From contig JAJHTX010000009.1 in NCBI GenBank assembly GCA_032164295.1, positions 992,001-1,056,000 on the forward strand: 64,000 nt of DNA. The letters are read 5' to 3'. The position numbers and the translations under genes are program-made. This DNA comes from Inonotus obliquus (lineage: Eukaryota > Basidiomycota > Agaricomycetes > Hymenochaetales > Hymenochaetaceae). The notes under the pieces are model-generated. The model was not told the DNA's origin. It was given only the letters and a program-made list of their open reading frames with translations, and searched no databases. Below are positions 46,926 to 57,617 of the stretch, one piece after another (the first letter of the stretch is position 1; the number at the start of each line of letters is the position of its first letter).

Positions 46926-47412
46926 ATGCGACCGACTCTCCCTGCTCTAGGTGGCAGATCCGCATGGAAAGGTGGGCTTGCTTTCACAATACGGAGTATT
47001 TGTGAGATGATATTGAATGTACTTGCAGGGCCATACTTCGTGTCGTTTCCTAACCTTCGGGAAGCTCTGAGCAATCGAGTGCCCATCCAGACGGATGCTC
47101 GTTCTTGCACGATTCTGCCTAACTTCGTAGGGTGCGTACTGATTCACTTGCTTTGCAGAGCCATGTGAGAGAAACGTTGGGTTGACGAACTTGTGATGTT
47201 ATGGACAGGATTCGGTTTATGGTACACAACGGAAAGACATACGTCCCGGTGACGGTGACGCAGGATATGGTTGGGCATAAGTTAGGCGAGTTTGCGCCAA
47301 CGAGGAAGAGGTTCACTTTTAGGTGCGTAGACGACTTTGTCTACTTGTCTGTGTTGGTTCTGGGACTAATGGAGGTGTATTACTTTTTTGCAGAGCTACG
47401 AAGAACAAGTAA
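46926..47412 (+). CDS. RSM19: Mitochondrial small-subunit ribosomal protein uS19m
   Basis: uS19 sits in the head of the small ribosomal subunit near the A site. The product is about 92 residues over four exons. It starts [16 protein letters not shown], then [70 protein letters not shown] and the short last exon ATKNK. These match uS19 along its full length, including the near-universal HNGK and GHKLGEF(A/S)PTR motifs. The N-terminal form is the mitochondrial one of fungi. Introns split the WKG-PYF glycine codon, the VG-IRF join and the last Arg codon, all in phase. Confidence 0.95.
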
Positions 47413-48217
47413 TCTATATATGTCTAACTATTTGCATTGGTAATCCACCCCCTTGCTTTCGTTTTCTTCATGCCATGAGAACTCGGAAACACTTGCTCCT
47501 TTTTTCGACTGTGCTGCATTAATGGATCGGACAGTCATCGGATTATTAAGGTCGCAACCATCAGCAACTTTGATTCACCACGCTGAGCATCAGCCAACAT
47601 CAAAGCTTCTCGACTATTGGATTATAGGTGAAGATAGGCTGTGGGCGCCAGTACTGCTTTATCTCGGCACTTTGAGTTTTCCTACGAAGACGTGAGCTAT
47701 GGAGAGTGAACTCGCTCGCAGCATTGAAAAATGCTTATTTACGACTGCCTTCGAAGTGATCGATGTAAGAAGAGGGAGCTGTCTAGTAGATTTTCTGAGA
47801 ATTTATTTTGTTCCGAATTATTGAAATAATTATGGATGGTCACGTTCAGGTTGGGACGAGACGCGGGACTTGTACTAGTAACAACGCCTACTGCCCCCCA
47901 TCCTTCACGACGTCCACGACTATCCCGTCTTCGACGTACAATTGTCCAACACGCATCTCCCTTGCCACGTCGTTGCTGGCAGTGTTGAGTAGCATACACC
48001 CATAGTCATCTGTTGTTGTGTCCATCACGCGTCTTCCTTGGCACACCTCTGCCGCCATTCGCCATTCTTTTCTCTTTACAATCGCATCTCACTGACGACG
48101 GCAGGTAGCACATATTTAGCCGTGGTGCCCTCGCTTTCAAACGACCCCTCGTCTTTCCGTGCCTTCGCTACCGATAGCCGATCGCGGCTTGTTACATACT
48201 GTACATAATCAACAAGG
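47413..48217. other. Intergenic spacer, promoter of CLA4
   Basis: An 805-bp spacer. From about 47880 on it is C/T-rich, typical of a fungal promoter and 5' UTR before a signalling kinase gene. The open frame 47453-47695 lacks any recognisable feature. Confidence 0.4.
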
Positions 48218-51049
48218 ATGGCCTTTCACCAGGTAACAGCGACGTCGCTAACTCCCTCCCGTCCCGCCCCCCAGGCGCCAATCCGTCGCGACACAGAGTC
48301 CGGCAGTTTCGCTAGCTCTAGCACCCTCGTCTCCGTCGGATACAAGACATCCTTCCAGTTTAACCAGCCATCAGGCGCGGGTTCGTCCTACGCCACGTCC
48401 TACTCTGGCATCGGTGCTTCTCCCATCCGCCAAAGCCCTCCCAAAATGAATAGCGAAATCATCCGCACGGGCTCGGCGAGCATAAAAGAGGAGGGTTTTG
48501 CGAGCATATTCTGGGTGCGCAAATGGCTTGTGTTGAAGGAACATGCACTCTCTTTCCACAAGAACGAGGTATGCGACAACTCTGTCGCTTCATCTCTTAG
48601 TCACTGATCTAAGTCCACATCGAACACAGGGCGCTCCGCAACAAAGCATAATCAAACTCAATGATGTCACGAACGTCGAGCGCGTAGATGTCAAACCATA
48701 CTGCCTTGTTATCGAGACACCGGATAGGAAAGTCTACCTATCTCTCAAGAGCGATGAAGAGGTTTATGCGTGGCAGGACGATATCTACTGCCGCAGCCCT
48801 CTACAAAGCGTTGGCCAACCAACGAACTTTGTGCACAAGGTACATGTTGGCTTTGATCCTGTCTCAGGAGGGTTCACCGTGAGTGTCGCAGTATGAGGTG
48901 TTTTAATCAGGATATCACTCAGAATCCTTCTCGTTACCCAGGGGTTGCCTGAGCAATGGAGCAAACTACTGACACGATCGGCGATCACACGCGAAGACTA
49001 TGCCAAAGACCCACAGGCGGTACTGGAAGTACTGGAATTCTATACAGATCGCCAGAAGCACGAGGAGGAGATGGCGGGATTGTCGCCGGGTATCTCGCGC
49101 AGCGGCTCCTCTGCCAACGCCACGCTCTCACCGTACTCAGAGACTCCGTCTGCACCCCGTTTCAACGCTGGTACTGGATTAGCAGGTTCAGGCAAACCCG
49201 GCCCGGTACAAGCGCTCGCCTCTGATCGTCCAGGGCTTGCCCGCCAGGATTCCGCACCTTCGGGACTCAATGGAAAATCATCCACGGCCATCGCAGCGGC
49301 TCGTGCGGCTGAAATCGTCAACGGCGCGCACGCACAACACGCCAATACAATCGGTGCCGCTCCTCAGGGTCGTATGCCACTCTCGCCAGGGGCGCTTCAA
49401 GCAACGCGACCCGCACCTCCTGCTCCCCAGCGTCCCTTGCTCACAGCTCAACGCCCAGCCCCGCAAGCTCCGAAGCCCGGAATTCCAGATCATACACCGA
49501 ACAGCCAAGACTTACGAGCCCGCGCGAAGGCACAAGGACCACAAGATCGCACAGATGTTCGGCCACCCGGACTTGACCATGACCATATTCCGCAGCGCAA
49601 GGACTCTATCCCGATGCGTGAACAGGATCGCGAGCGGGATGAACGTCGTCCGCAAATGCCGCCGTCCAAGTCTTCGCCTGCAGTTTCTGCACCCGGTACA
49701 CACCCTGCACCTGGCGCGGCTGGCGCGATCGTCGGCCCACCACCTGTGAAGCCATTGCAAACGACGAAGAAGCTCCCGAAGGAGCAACCTGCTGCCGTAA
49801 CTATCACTGCTCCCGCAGACGAGCCTGTCAATGGAAGTGTAGCCGCTGCCGCGGCAGCTTTGGAAAAACCAAAGGAGAAGGAGAGGAGAATTAGCACCAT
49901 GACGGAAGCGCAGATCATGGAAAAGCTACGTAGCGTCGTTCACCAGGATGACCCGAAGGTCATTTACAGCAAAATCAAGAAGATCGGACAAGGGTGCGAG
50001 TTTTCTCTTTACTATTCGGTATCGTCCTCAATAATGTTTATAATTTCTTCGAATCCATAGTGCCTCGGGACATGTCTATGTTGCCAAAATGCTTGCCACG
50101 GGCAAGAAAGTCGCGATCAAAGAGATGGACCTTTCACGCCAGCCGCGCATAGAACTCATTGTCAACGAAATTCTCGTAATGAAGGAATCTCAACATCCGA
50201 ATATCGTCAACTTCCTTGAGAGTTATCTTGTACGGAATAATGAATTATGGGTCGTCATGGAGTACATGGAAGGCGGGGCTCTCACGGATATCATAGAGAA
50301 CAACACCCTTGAGGAGGAACAGATCGCTAGCATCTGCTTTGAGGTCAATCCTCCGTTTCCGGATTCAGGCTAGAAAACTGATGGCAACTCTTTGAACTTT
50401 CCAGACCTGCAAGGGCCTCAGACATCTTCACGAACAACATATCATCCATCGAGACATCAAATCGGACAACGTCCTTCTTGATTCTCAAGGACGTGTAAAA
50501 ATAAGTAAGCCTTGTCACCATCTCATTCATCACTCGGTTTCATCAAACTTACTATGCTTCCTCTTCCCTTTTCTCTCACACAGCTGACTTCGGCTTCTGC
50601 GCAAAGCTGACGGATCAGAAGTCCAAGCGAGCGACCATGGTTGGGACACCGTACTGGATGGCTCCTGAGGTCGTCAAACAGAAGGAATACGGCGCGAAGG
50701 TGGATATATGGTCACTTGGTATTATGGCGATTGAAATGATCGAGAACGAACCGCCATACCTTGATGAAGAACCGCTTAAGGCACTATACCTCATTGCCAC
50801 GAATGGCACGCCCACTCTTAAGAAGCCGGATGCCCTTAGTCGCGAACTGAAGAGCTTCTTGAGTGTGTGCCTCTGCGTAGACGTAAAGAGTCGTGCGTCG
50901 GCGAATGAACTCCTTGAGGTATGGCTTTTCGTTTTGGAAAATACTAGCTATTGGTACTTACTCATTTCCAGCACGAATTCTTGAAGAAGGCATGCACTCC
51001 TTCGGGCTTGGCACCATTATTACTCTTCAAGAGCCGGCCAGCAAACTAG
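48218..51049 (+). CDS. CLA4: PAK-family Ser/Thr kinase Cla4 (PH, CRIB, kinase)
   Basis: Cla4 is a Cdc42/Rac effector controlling polarity, septation and septin assembly at the plasma membrane. A Ser-rich N-terminus is followed by a PH domain (about 95-205: [20 protein letters not shown], then [19 protein letters not shown] and [11 protein letters not shown]). A CRIB motif starts [21 protein letters not shown] Pro/Ala/Ser-rich linker of about 280 residues leads to the kinase domain: the P-loop glycine run split by an intron (KIGQG, then SGHVYVAKM), [43 protein letters not shown] and [16 protein letters not shown]. The last exon gives [20 protein letters not shown], the expected C-terminus. Domain order fits Cla4 rather than Ste20, which lacks PH. 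Confidence 0.95.
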
Positions 51050-51964
51050 ACACTTTCTTCTTTACCACTCTCGATCCACCTTCCTCCACACTTTAGTTAG
51101 TAATCCATCTCCGTTTGGGCTTGTGTCGCTTTTCGAGATTTGTTACCTCGACACGTTGCTTCACTGCTCAGTCTCGGCAAGAACAACAATAATACGGATT
51201 CTTTTTTGTCACATCCAGTCGGTCTCCCTTTTCCCTCGTACTCGTAGTCGCAATCTTCCCATATCCGGCTTTCATCTGCCAACTTTTTCATTAGTCCTCG
51301 TATTGATGATTTTTTGTCCTCTCGTCTCTTGCGCTGCCAACACCCCGTCCGACGAGCCCTTTTACTTCGTTCTTGCCAGTTTCGCCTTTTCTTCCCTTAT
51401 TCTCCTTCCTAGTTCCTTTTCATCACTCCGATTCTTACGATACAATGTGCTGTGGTTACGAATTTGTGTAATGCTACGACCCGGAGTCTCATTTTCTTTT
51501 TTCTTTTTAGATGCATTCATGTGTGCGTCTGACGTCCGGTCTCCGTCTCTCCCCCCGGTCATCTTATTACGAAAGTATAAGTGAGGTGATTGTGATTATA
51601 TTGGAAGTAGATCTGGATTGAATTGCTCATACTCACCAGTTAGGTTCGTATTTCGCTTCGTCGTAGATTAAAGAATACTTTTATTATGAGGAAGTCCCTC
51701 ATTCATCTTTCCGTATCAAAGCAGAATAGTTCACCTCATTTACGGGTACAATACACTCCGAAGAGCAGGGTGGTAGGGAATACTGAATTTTGTAATTGTA
51801 CTGCTGATTACAGTAAAAGCATACTATAGAGCAAAAGATCGAGAAAAAGCATGATTTTACTGGACCAGTACGATACGTCCTTTCTTAGCTCCGATATTGT
51901 GTGGTCAAGAATATAAAGATGACAAGTCGTGATAAATGGTGCATATCATATGCCGTGAAGTAAA
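51050..51964. other. Convergent intergenic region
   Basis: A 915-bp tail-to-tail spacer between CLA4 and kinase D. It is T/C-rich on the plus strand for the first 500 bp (probable CLA4 3' UTR). No gene recognised. Confidence 0.4.
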
Positions 51965-54312
51965 TCACATATCTACAACATTCTGCATAGCCAGTAAACC
52001 TTCCAGCGCTGTAACGAGTTTATCCATGGACGGACGTGTGCTTGGTTCCTTATTCCAACACTTTTGGCAGATTTCCCAAAGTGTCTTCTGACTGAATGGC
52101 CACGCTTCATACGATGCGGGACAACGAGGGAGCTCTCCCTTCGTAATAGCGCTCGCAACTTGGATATCGAGTTTGTAGTATACATAAGGTTTGTTTCCCG
52201 ATAGCAGTTCCTGTGTAATGCGGTGAAGTTAACATCGTATCGCGCTTGTCGCTGAAGGTAAACTAGAAGGCTAGATACGCACGTATATCGTCATTCCGAA
52301 CGCCCAGATATCTCGCTCTTTTTGCGTGTTCCCGACTGGGTTCAGCTAGGGCGTTTGAACCTATGAGGGGAAAGCATTCGATGGCTGTCCATCGCGCATA
52401 AGACATTCCGCTCCCGAAGCGTAGTAGATTGTTCCATGAGTACAGTTCTGTGATGACCGGATGCCCTCTTTCGTTAATGATGATTACTGACTATATGATC
52501 AAGTTCTAGTATCAGCACTGTGCAAGGGAAAGGAAAAAGTAGGTCGGAAAGGAAAGAGTAGGCCTAGGAGACGACACGTACTGCTCTTATTCCCGCATGC
52601 ACGAAGTCGTGATCGTGTAAATATGCAAGTCCTTGAGCGACTCCCAGTATCTGCTTTCTATCAGTTCACCTGGAGTCGTAAGGATATTGGCGAACAAACC
52701 ATGTTCACAATGTTACACTGCGGGTTGTGTTTGAAATAGGTTAGTATATCTTCGTTGCCGACAAAGCGAAAGACGGGCATCGGAGCAAGTGAGACTTCCT
52801 CCTTCCAGACGTATCCTACTAACTCTTCCACGTTTAAATGGGCAGACATGCTTGTTAGGGATCGTAAACATTCCATCACAACCACCTTCCACTAGAAGTA
52901 TCTTGTAGCGGGATCACCGATGATTGTCAAAGAATGACTCACCTTTGGATCACCCATCCAGAAATACTGTACTCGCCGTAATGTCACTTTAGATCCAACG
53001 TGATCTACGATGAAACGATCTGAGATATATCCCATCTTGAGATGGATCGACTCGTCCAAGTTGACCTCCGCAAGTTCGAGATGAGGGAATTCGGAGCGCA
53101 ATTCATTTATGATACTTCTTGGATCTCCGTCACGATTCTCTTGAGGGGGCTCGGAGGGAAGGGGCATTGCAACTGTGAGGGTAGATTCCACAATGTTTCC
53201 GACAATAGTAGAGATCTCGGCCATGGTAGGTCGATCATCAGGATCCCAAGCCCAGCATGAAGCGCAGACGTCCCAAATCTGCTTTTTATACCCTTCTCGA
53301 ATCCCTGTTGGTAGTGAAGGGAGCTCGCGGTTAAGGATTGACATCATAACTTGCACTTCATAGTACAGGTGTGCATACGGAGGGCCATTTGTTAAGAGTT
53401 CCTGTAACTCTCGTTGAGTGTACCATTTACCTACCCAGTAGTATAGAAGACTGACATAAACGGTCATACCGAATGCCCACGTATCCGAAGCCTTCGAGGC
53501 CTTTGGATCTTCTTCTGAACCTATAAGAAGCTCGTAGGCCCACCATCTGGTCGTCCCCCTTAGTCCAGTGGCTTCGCTTGACTTTGCGGTGGAAAAGACG
53601 TTGTGTGAGATATGTGAGGATCCGAAGTCGCAAATAACGGCTTCTTGAGCAGTCGAGACAAGTACGTTTGCCTTTATGTCAATGAGCGAGAGTACTTGTG
53701 AAAGGTGCCGATACTCACGGACTTAAAATCCGAATGCACGATGTTCTTTTCATGAAGATATGCGAGGCCTCGAGACATACCGAGTATCTAAGCGACCCGT
53801 TAAATGATTTCGTGTGCAGTGATTAAGAAAGAGACGTACAAGCTTTGCTATGTTACAATTCGGATTTTGTATGACGAACTCCAATACGTTTCCATTATCC
53901 ATCCATTCCGAGATAAGCGAAGGAGAGACATGAGATCCACTCTCTTCAAGAGTGTATCCTAGAAACGGTAGGACATTTGGATGACGCAGTCCACTCCAGG
54001 CTTTGATTTCACGCTTGAAGATCTGAAAGAAGGCAAAAGGTGAGTTGAATAATCCAACTCTAGACATAATCAACTCACTTTCATAGCATCACGACTACCA
54101 TCTAGATAAACTGTCAGGCACTTGAGGGCGACCTTCAACTCAGTGTCGCCGGCCTTCTTGTATCGGCCCTTGTAAACCTCGCCAAATCCACCGCGAGCAA
54201 CAGGTCTTCTCGGTGACTCGTATTCCACTGATCCAGTCAAATCAAGATGCTTAAGATCGGCAAGAGCTTGATAGACATTGTTTCGCGAATAGGACTGTGA
54301 TGCTGGACGCAT
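51965..54312 (-). CDS. TKL-like protein kinase with tandem pseudokinase domain, one frameshift (cluster kinase D)
   Basis: Read from 54312 to 51965, this has the same layout as kinase A. The first kinase domain is intact: VARGGFGEVYKGRY, VALKCL, IVHSDFKSANVLV, CDFGSSH and SDTWAFGMTVYELLT. The second domain is degenerate: the catalytic loop reads FVHAGIRASVIII, without the HRD Asp, and the DFG position reads VITELYSW. Between WTAIECFPLIGSN and ERDIWAFGMTIY the frame shifts by one. Removing a single base from the T5 run at 52319-52323 would restore it, so this is either an assembly error or a real lesion. The C-terminus (TLWEICQKCWNKEPSTRPSM) is otherwise complete. The ATG at 54312 is the first in frame with the domain; a non-ATG frame continues upstream. 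Confidence 0.8.
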
Positions 54313-54780
54313 GCCGAAGTTTAGCAGGGATACAAAGTCGTCGACAGTGCCAAGAGATGCATGAGGCAGAATAAGAATCAAGATACAAATCAGATATATC
54401 TGTCCCGAAGATCAGATCTAGCGCAAGTATTGACTTTCCCGAGTCTTTTGCATGTTATTAGCTGCTTTCTCGGGGCGAGTGGAAGGTACAGAGGATCTGT
54501 GACGACGAACAAACAGCAAATGCGAGAATCGTCCGTCGATCGCATGAATAGCGGCGGTGGCAAGTTTTATTTAGAGGTACTTTGCGGCGGAGCTTAAATA
54601 AGTCAATCCCTAAGAGGATCGACAGCGATCGCCTCGTGCGATGACATAATTCAGAATGGATACTCTTGCTTGCTTGCTCACCTCCTGTGGGATCCTAACC
54701 CAATAGCAACCTTGTTCAATGACCTCTGAGTTCTCGTTACTCGCGTTGGCACTCGACCACACAACTATACCCAGTTTACC
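54313..54780. promoter_or_regulatory. Divergent promoter between kinase D and PPxY membrane protein
   Basis: A 468-bp region between divergent start codons. It must contain both promoters; no specific site can be named. Confidence 0.4.
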
Positions 54781-55983
54781 ATGTGCAATAGGCCTTCACC
54801 GCTCTTAATAGCTCTGGTGTCTGCGTTGAGCTCACAACGGATGTATGCTTTAACCATGCGCGACGTAACCTCCACCCCTGTTAGTCTTGCCGCAGAAAGT
54901 GACAGTAGCACAACAACAACTGCTTCAGATCAACCTTTCTTCACAAGTGGGACTATTAGCGGTCAGCCGGGCACTGGTCAGGAGCCTGATACCGAAACGA
55001 GGGATGTAACAAAGGTGTCGTTCTTGCTTTCCATCAAAACCTTGTCGACTAATGTTCGAGATTCTTCCGTGTTGCATAGACGGCTTTAGAATGGCTGTTT
55101 ACTATCATCGTGATTGTTGCCGTTGTCTCGATAGCTACATGGAGGTACTGTTTTACAGCACCAACTTTCCTCGTTCTCCTTTCTCTAACATACAACAAAT
55201 AGATGCGCACAGCTCCGGCAGAGAAACAATACAACGCGTTCGATCTTTCCGGGAGCCCGCATTAGCAATCGTTCTGAATCCAGAGATGAGATTCTTAACC
55301 CCCGAGAAATACGACAACCCCTTCCCCGCACAACAGGCCTTCCAAGAGCACGTACACTCAGCGGCGCTTCAATACCTGCTGGTACCTCCATTGTCTACCC
55401 TCAACTTCCATGGGAGCTGCACGGACGCTATCCTGAACCTTTCGAACCAGCACCAGCACACTTAGCACTCCCGATTCACCTCCCCGTTGGCGACAGAGCA
55501 GTGATTAGGGATGTAGTCAGGAATGGGATTGAGAGAGGGAGAAGTGAACGACGAAGTCGGCGAGCTGCTAGAGGTGCCGACATTGATGAATTCGGACGTC
55601 GTGGTGGGAGACCCGATTCGGATGATTGGGATGATGACAAAGAAGAGGAATTACCGGCCTACGAAAGTGTTGCCGTTGCTGGACCCCCGCAATATACAGA
55701 TACGGATGTGCGATATGTTGGAGGTATTCCGCTGCGGGTTGCGACATTACCGGTGATGGATTCCGAACCAACTCGAGAGGCAACAACTTCGACGGGAATG
55801 GATCGACCTCCTGATCGAGAATTGTGTCCTGAATTGCTCAGAGAATCACCTGAGGAGCCTCCTCCGCATCAACAGCGATCTTCTGAGTCGGCTACTTTAT
55901 CTGGTGCCCCATCAGAGTCGTCACCTCCGGGCCCAGACTCCGCTGACGCGAACACTGGTCTTGCTAATTCCGGGGCAGTCTAA
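54781..55983 (+). CDS. Single-pass membrane protein with PPxY motifs
   Basis: Exon 1 begins MCNRPSPLLIALVSALSS, a likely signal peptide, followed by a Ser/Thr-rich segment of about 60 residues (SDSSTTTTASDQPFFTSGTI) that could be O-glycosylated. Exon 2 encodes one hydrophobic helix (EWLFTIIVIVAVVSIATW). Exon 3 encodes a long, basic-then-acidic tail with LPAYESV and PPQYTD, the PY motifs bound by WW domains of Nedd4/Rsp5 ubiquitin ligases. This layout (signal peptide, Ser/Thr-rich ectodomain, helix, PY-bearing tail) is common in basidiomycete surface proteins of unknown function. A receptor, adhesin or Rsp5 adaptor role is possible but unproved. Both introns are short and join in phase. Confidence 0.78.
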
Positions 55984-56653
55984 TCTTCCCTGAGCCAGCG
56001 GACCTTGCTGATGAGTCTTTCGTACACGTTCGCTTTCACTTCTGTACCAACACTGACACTCGCTTACTTTCGGATATATCATACTTTCACAACTACACAC
56101 GATTCAAGTTCATTTTGTATTTCTCCGGCCTCTCGTTGTATTCATAAATCCCCTTTATTCTCATTTTTTGTGGTCGACTCGCTTTCGATGCTGCTTTCTC
56201 TATCCTTCTTTGCGTGTGTAAGCGTCCTCCTTGCATAGGAATTGTAAGAACGCCTCTCATTATCATGCTTTTTCGCTCGTTCATTCAGCTTTGGTACACT
56301 TCTGTCTTGCTTGACGGCTGAAAATACCGCATTGTATATAGCGATCACGGGTAGGCGCTACACAGAAAATAGCGTATCCGAGCTGCTCTTCAGTTCTTGG
56401 TGCGCATGTAGTGGGAATCACTAGTTTTTCATCTGAAATTCGTCCTACCACTAGTATACTATTCACATAAGTAATGGCCCTTGACATTTTCTGCCAAGAC
56501 ACCTTCAAAAAAAACCTCGTACGACCCGATAGTCATAAAGCGCGACTTTTCCGAAGAAGCGACAGTGATTAAGGTGGAAAGAGAACACCGAGAACACTCT
56601 GAAGGCCCTCCTCAAACACCAGATGAGTTATCCTCTAACAAGTAATCAACGTT
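55984..56653. other. Intergenic spacer
   Basis: A 670-bp convergent spacer with the 3' UTR of the membrane-protein gene, T-rich on the plus strand. No gene seen. Confidence 0.4.
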
Positions 56654-56965
56654 TCAAAAGTCGTCCAAAACTTGCTCTATCCTCCTCCTCTTCGCTGCTA
56701 ATCGTGCTGACCTTCGGACATCGGTCTCTTGACCAGGATCAGATTCCGTTTCCCACTTTCTCACCAGGGACCGGGTCGGAAGATCCTTGGAAGAAACCCG
56801 AGGTGGCTTAACCATGGAAATCTTAGGGCAGAATTTCCAAAACTCTCCATCCTTCGCCAAGCAAGGTGTCATGCGTTGCAGAGAGGGCGACGATCCAACT
56901 GGTTGAGACTTGGGGGAAGATTTATTTATTTCTCGATCCTCAGGGGGAGGGAGAGGGAGGAAGTA
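56654..56965 (-). pseudogene. Displaced 3' end of the NTPase gene, cut off by a transposable element
   Basis: Minus-strand open sequence lies immediately beyond the element and ends in TGA at 56654. It encodes a Ser/Pro-rich stretch, then ISMVKPPRVSSKDLPTRS and a very basic end, RRSARLAAKRRRIEQ, that looks like a nuclear localisation signal. Taking out the element and one copy of the TA duplication puts this sequence in the same frame as the NTPase coding region across the junction, about 104 codons with no stop. The segment is therefore best read as the former C-terminus of that gene. It retains a 72-codon ATG frame but is unlikely to be expressed as a separate gene. Confidence 0.65.
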
Positions 56966-56996
56966 AGGTAGGGGAAGTATAAACTCGACTAGGTGT
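56966..56996. repeat. Left terminal inverted repeat of the MITE
   Basis: 31 bp, the exact reverse complement of 57587-57617. Confidence 0.9.
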
Positions 56997-57586
56997 GACG
57001 CGCGTCATGCGACCCTGACTTGGCCTGACTTGCCTCATCCGGTGACTCTGGACCCTTTCTTAACTGCAACTTCCACTCAACACAAACTCGAATTTGGTTC
57101 CCATAGATCTCTTCTAATAAAAATTACAAGCAGATGTATGTTTTTAAAATTAAAAAATATGGACCCCTGACCTTCCGATTAAGGGATGAACCTTTTTTGT
57201 GTCAAATGGCTCAGAATTCATTTTCCAGCATTCTGGTAAGCTTTTCGTAAATTTCGAAAATTTCGACCGCAGAATTTTTGCCGCTCTTGGCGGGCACAGG
57301 ATGACAAATACTGTCCAAATATAGTAGTTTACTTATGACTCATATCTATTACTAATATTTGACTAATACACATTTATAACACGTATCCTGACGGCTGAGG
57401 GAGGTTCAGGAGAGCTGGCTATTGGTGAAACAAGCTTTGTTTTGATGTTTTGTTGAAGTACAAATGGGATTCTGGCTGCTCTTCTGCTGGCTACTACTGT
57501 CCTGAAATCCGACCTCGAGATTTTTGCCTCAGGGTCCTTCCAAATCGGGTAAGCTCAGGGTGCTCAGGGTCATCAGTCACATTGTG

Positions 57587-57617
57587 ACACCTAGTCGAGT
57601 TTATACTTCCCCTACCT
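57587..57617. repeat. Right terminal inverted repeat of the MITE
   Basis: 31 bp, the exact reverse complement of 56966-56996. Its outer end abuts TA, and the stop codon of the NTPase gene (57619-57617 on the minus strand) spans this junction. Confidence 0.9.

Larger units (their letters stand above)
56966..57617. mobile_element. 652-bp MITE-like element with TA target duplication
   Basis: The ends are inverted repeats identical over 31 bp (outer end AGGTAGGGGAAGTATAAACT), with weaker complementarity continuing inward for about 40 bp. TA flanks both ends (56964-56965 and 57618-57619), the target duplication of Tc1/mariner-type elements. The interior is AT-rich and encodes no transposase, so it is a non-autonomous element (MITE) dependent on an enzyme encoded elsewhere. 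The perfect end repeats suggest a recent insertion. Confidence 0.85.

Noticed and set aside
52325..52345. A 15-nt GT...AG segment that would repair the kinase D frame as an intron
   Set aside because: Far shorter than any spliceable intron; a one-base homopolymer error or mutation in the T5 run is simpler.
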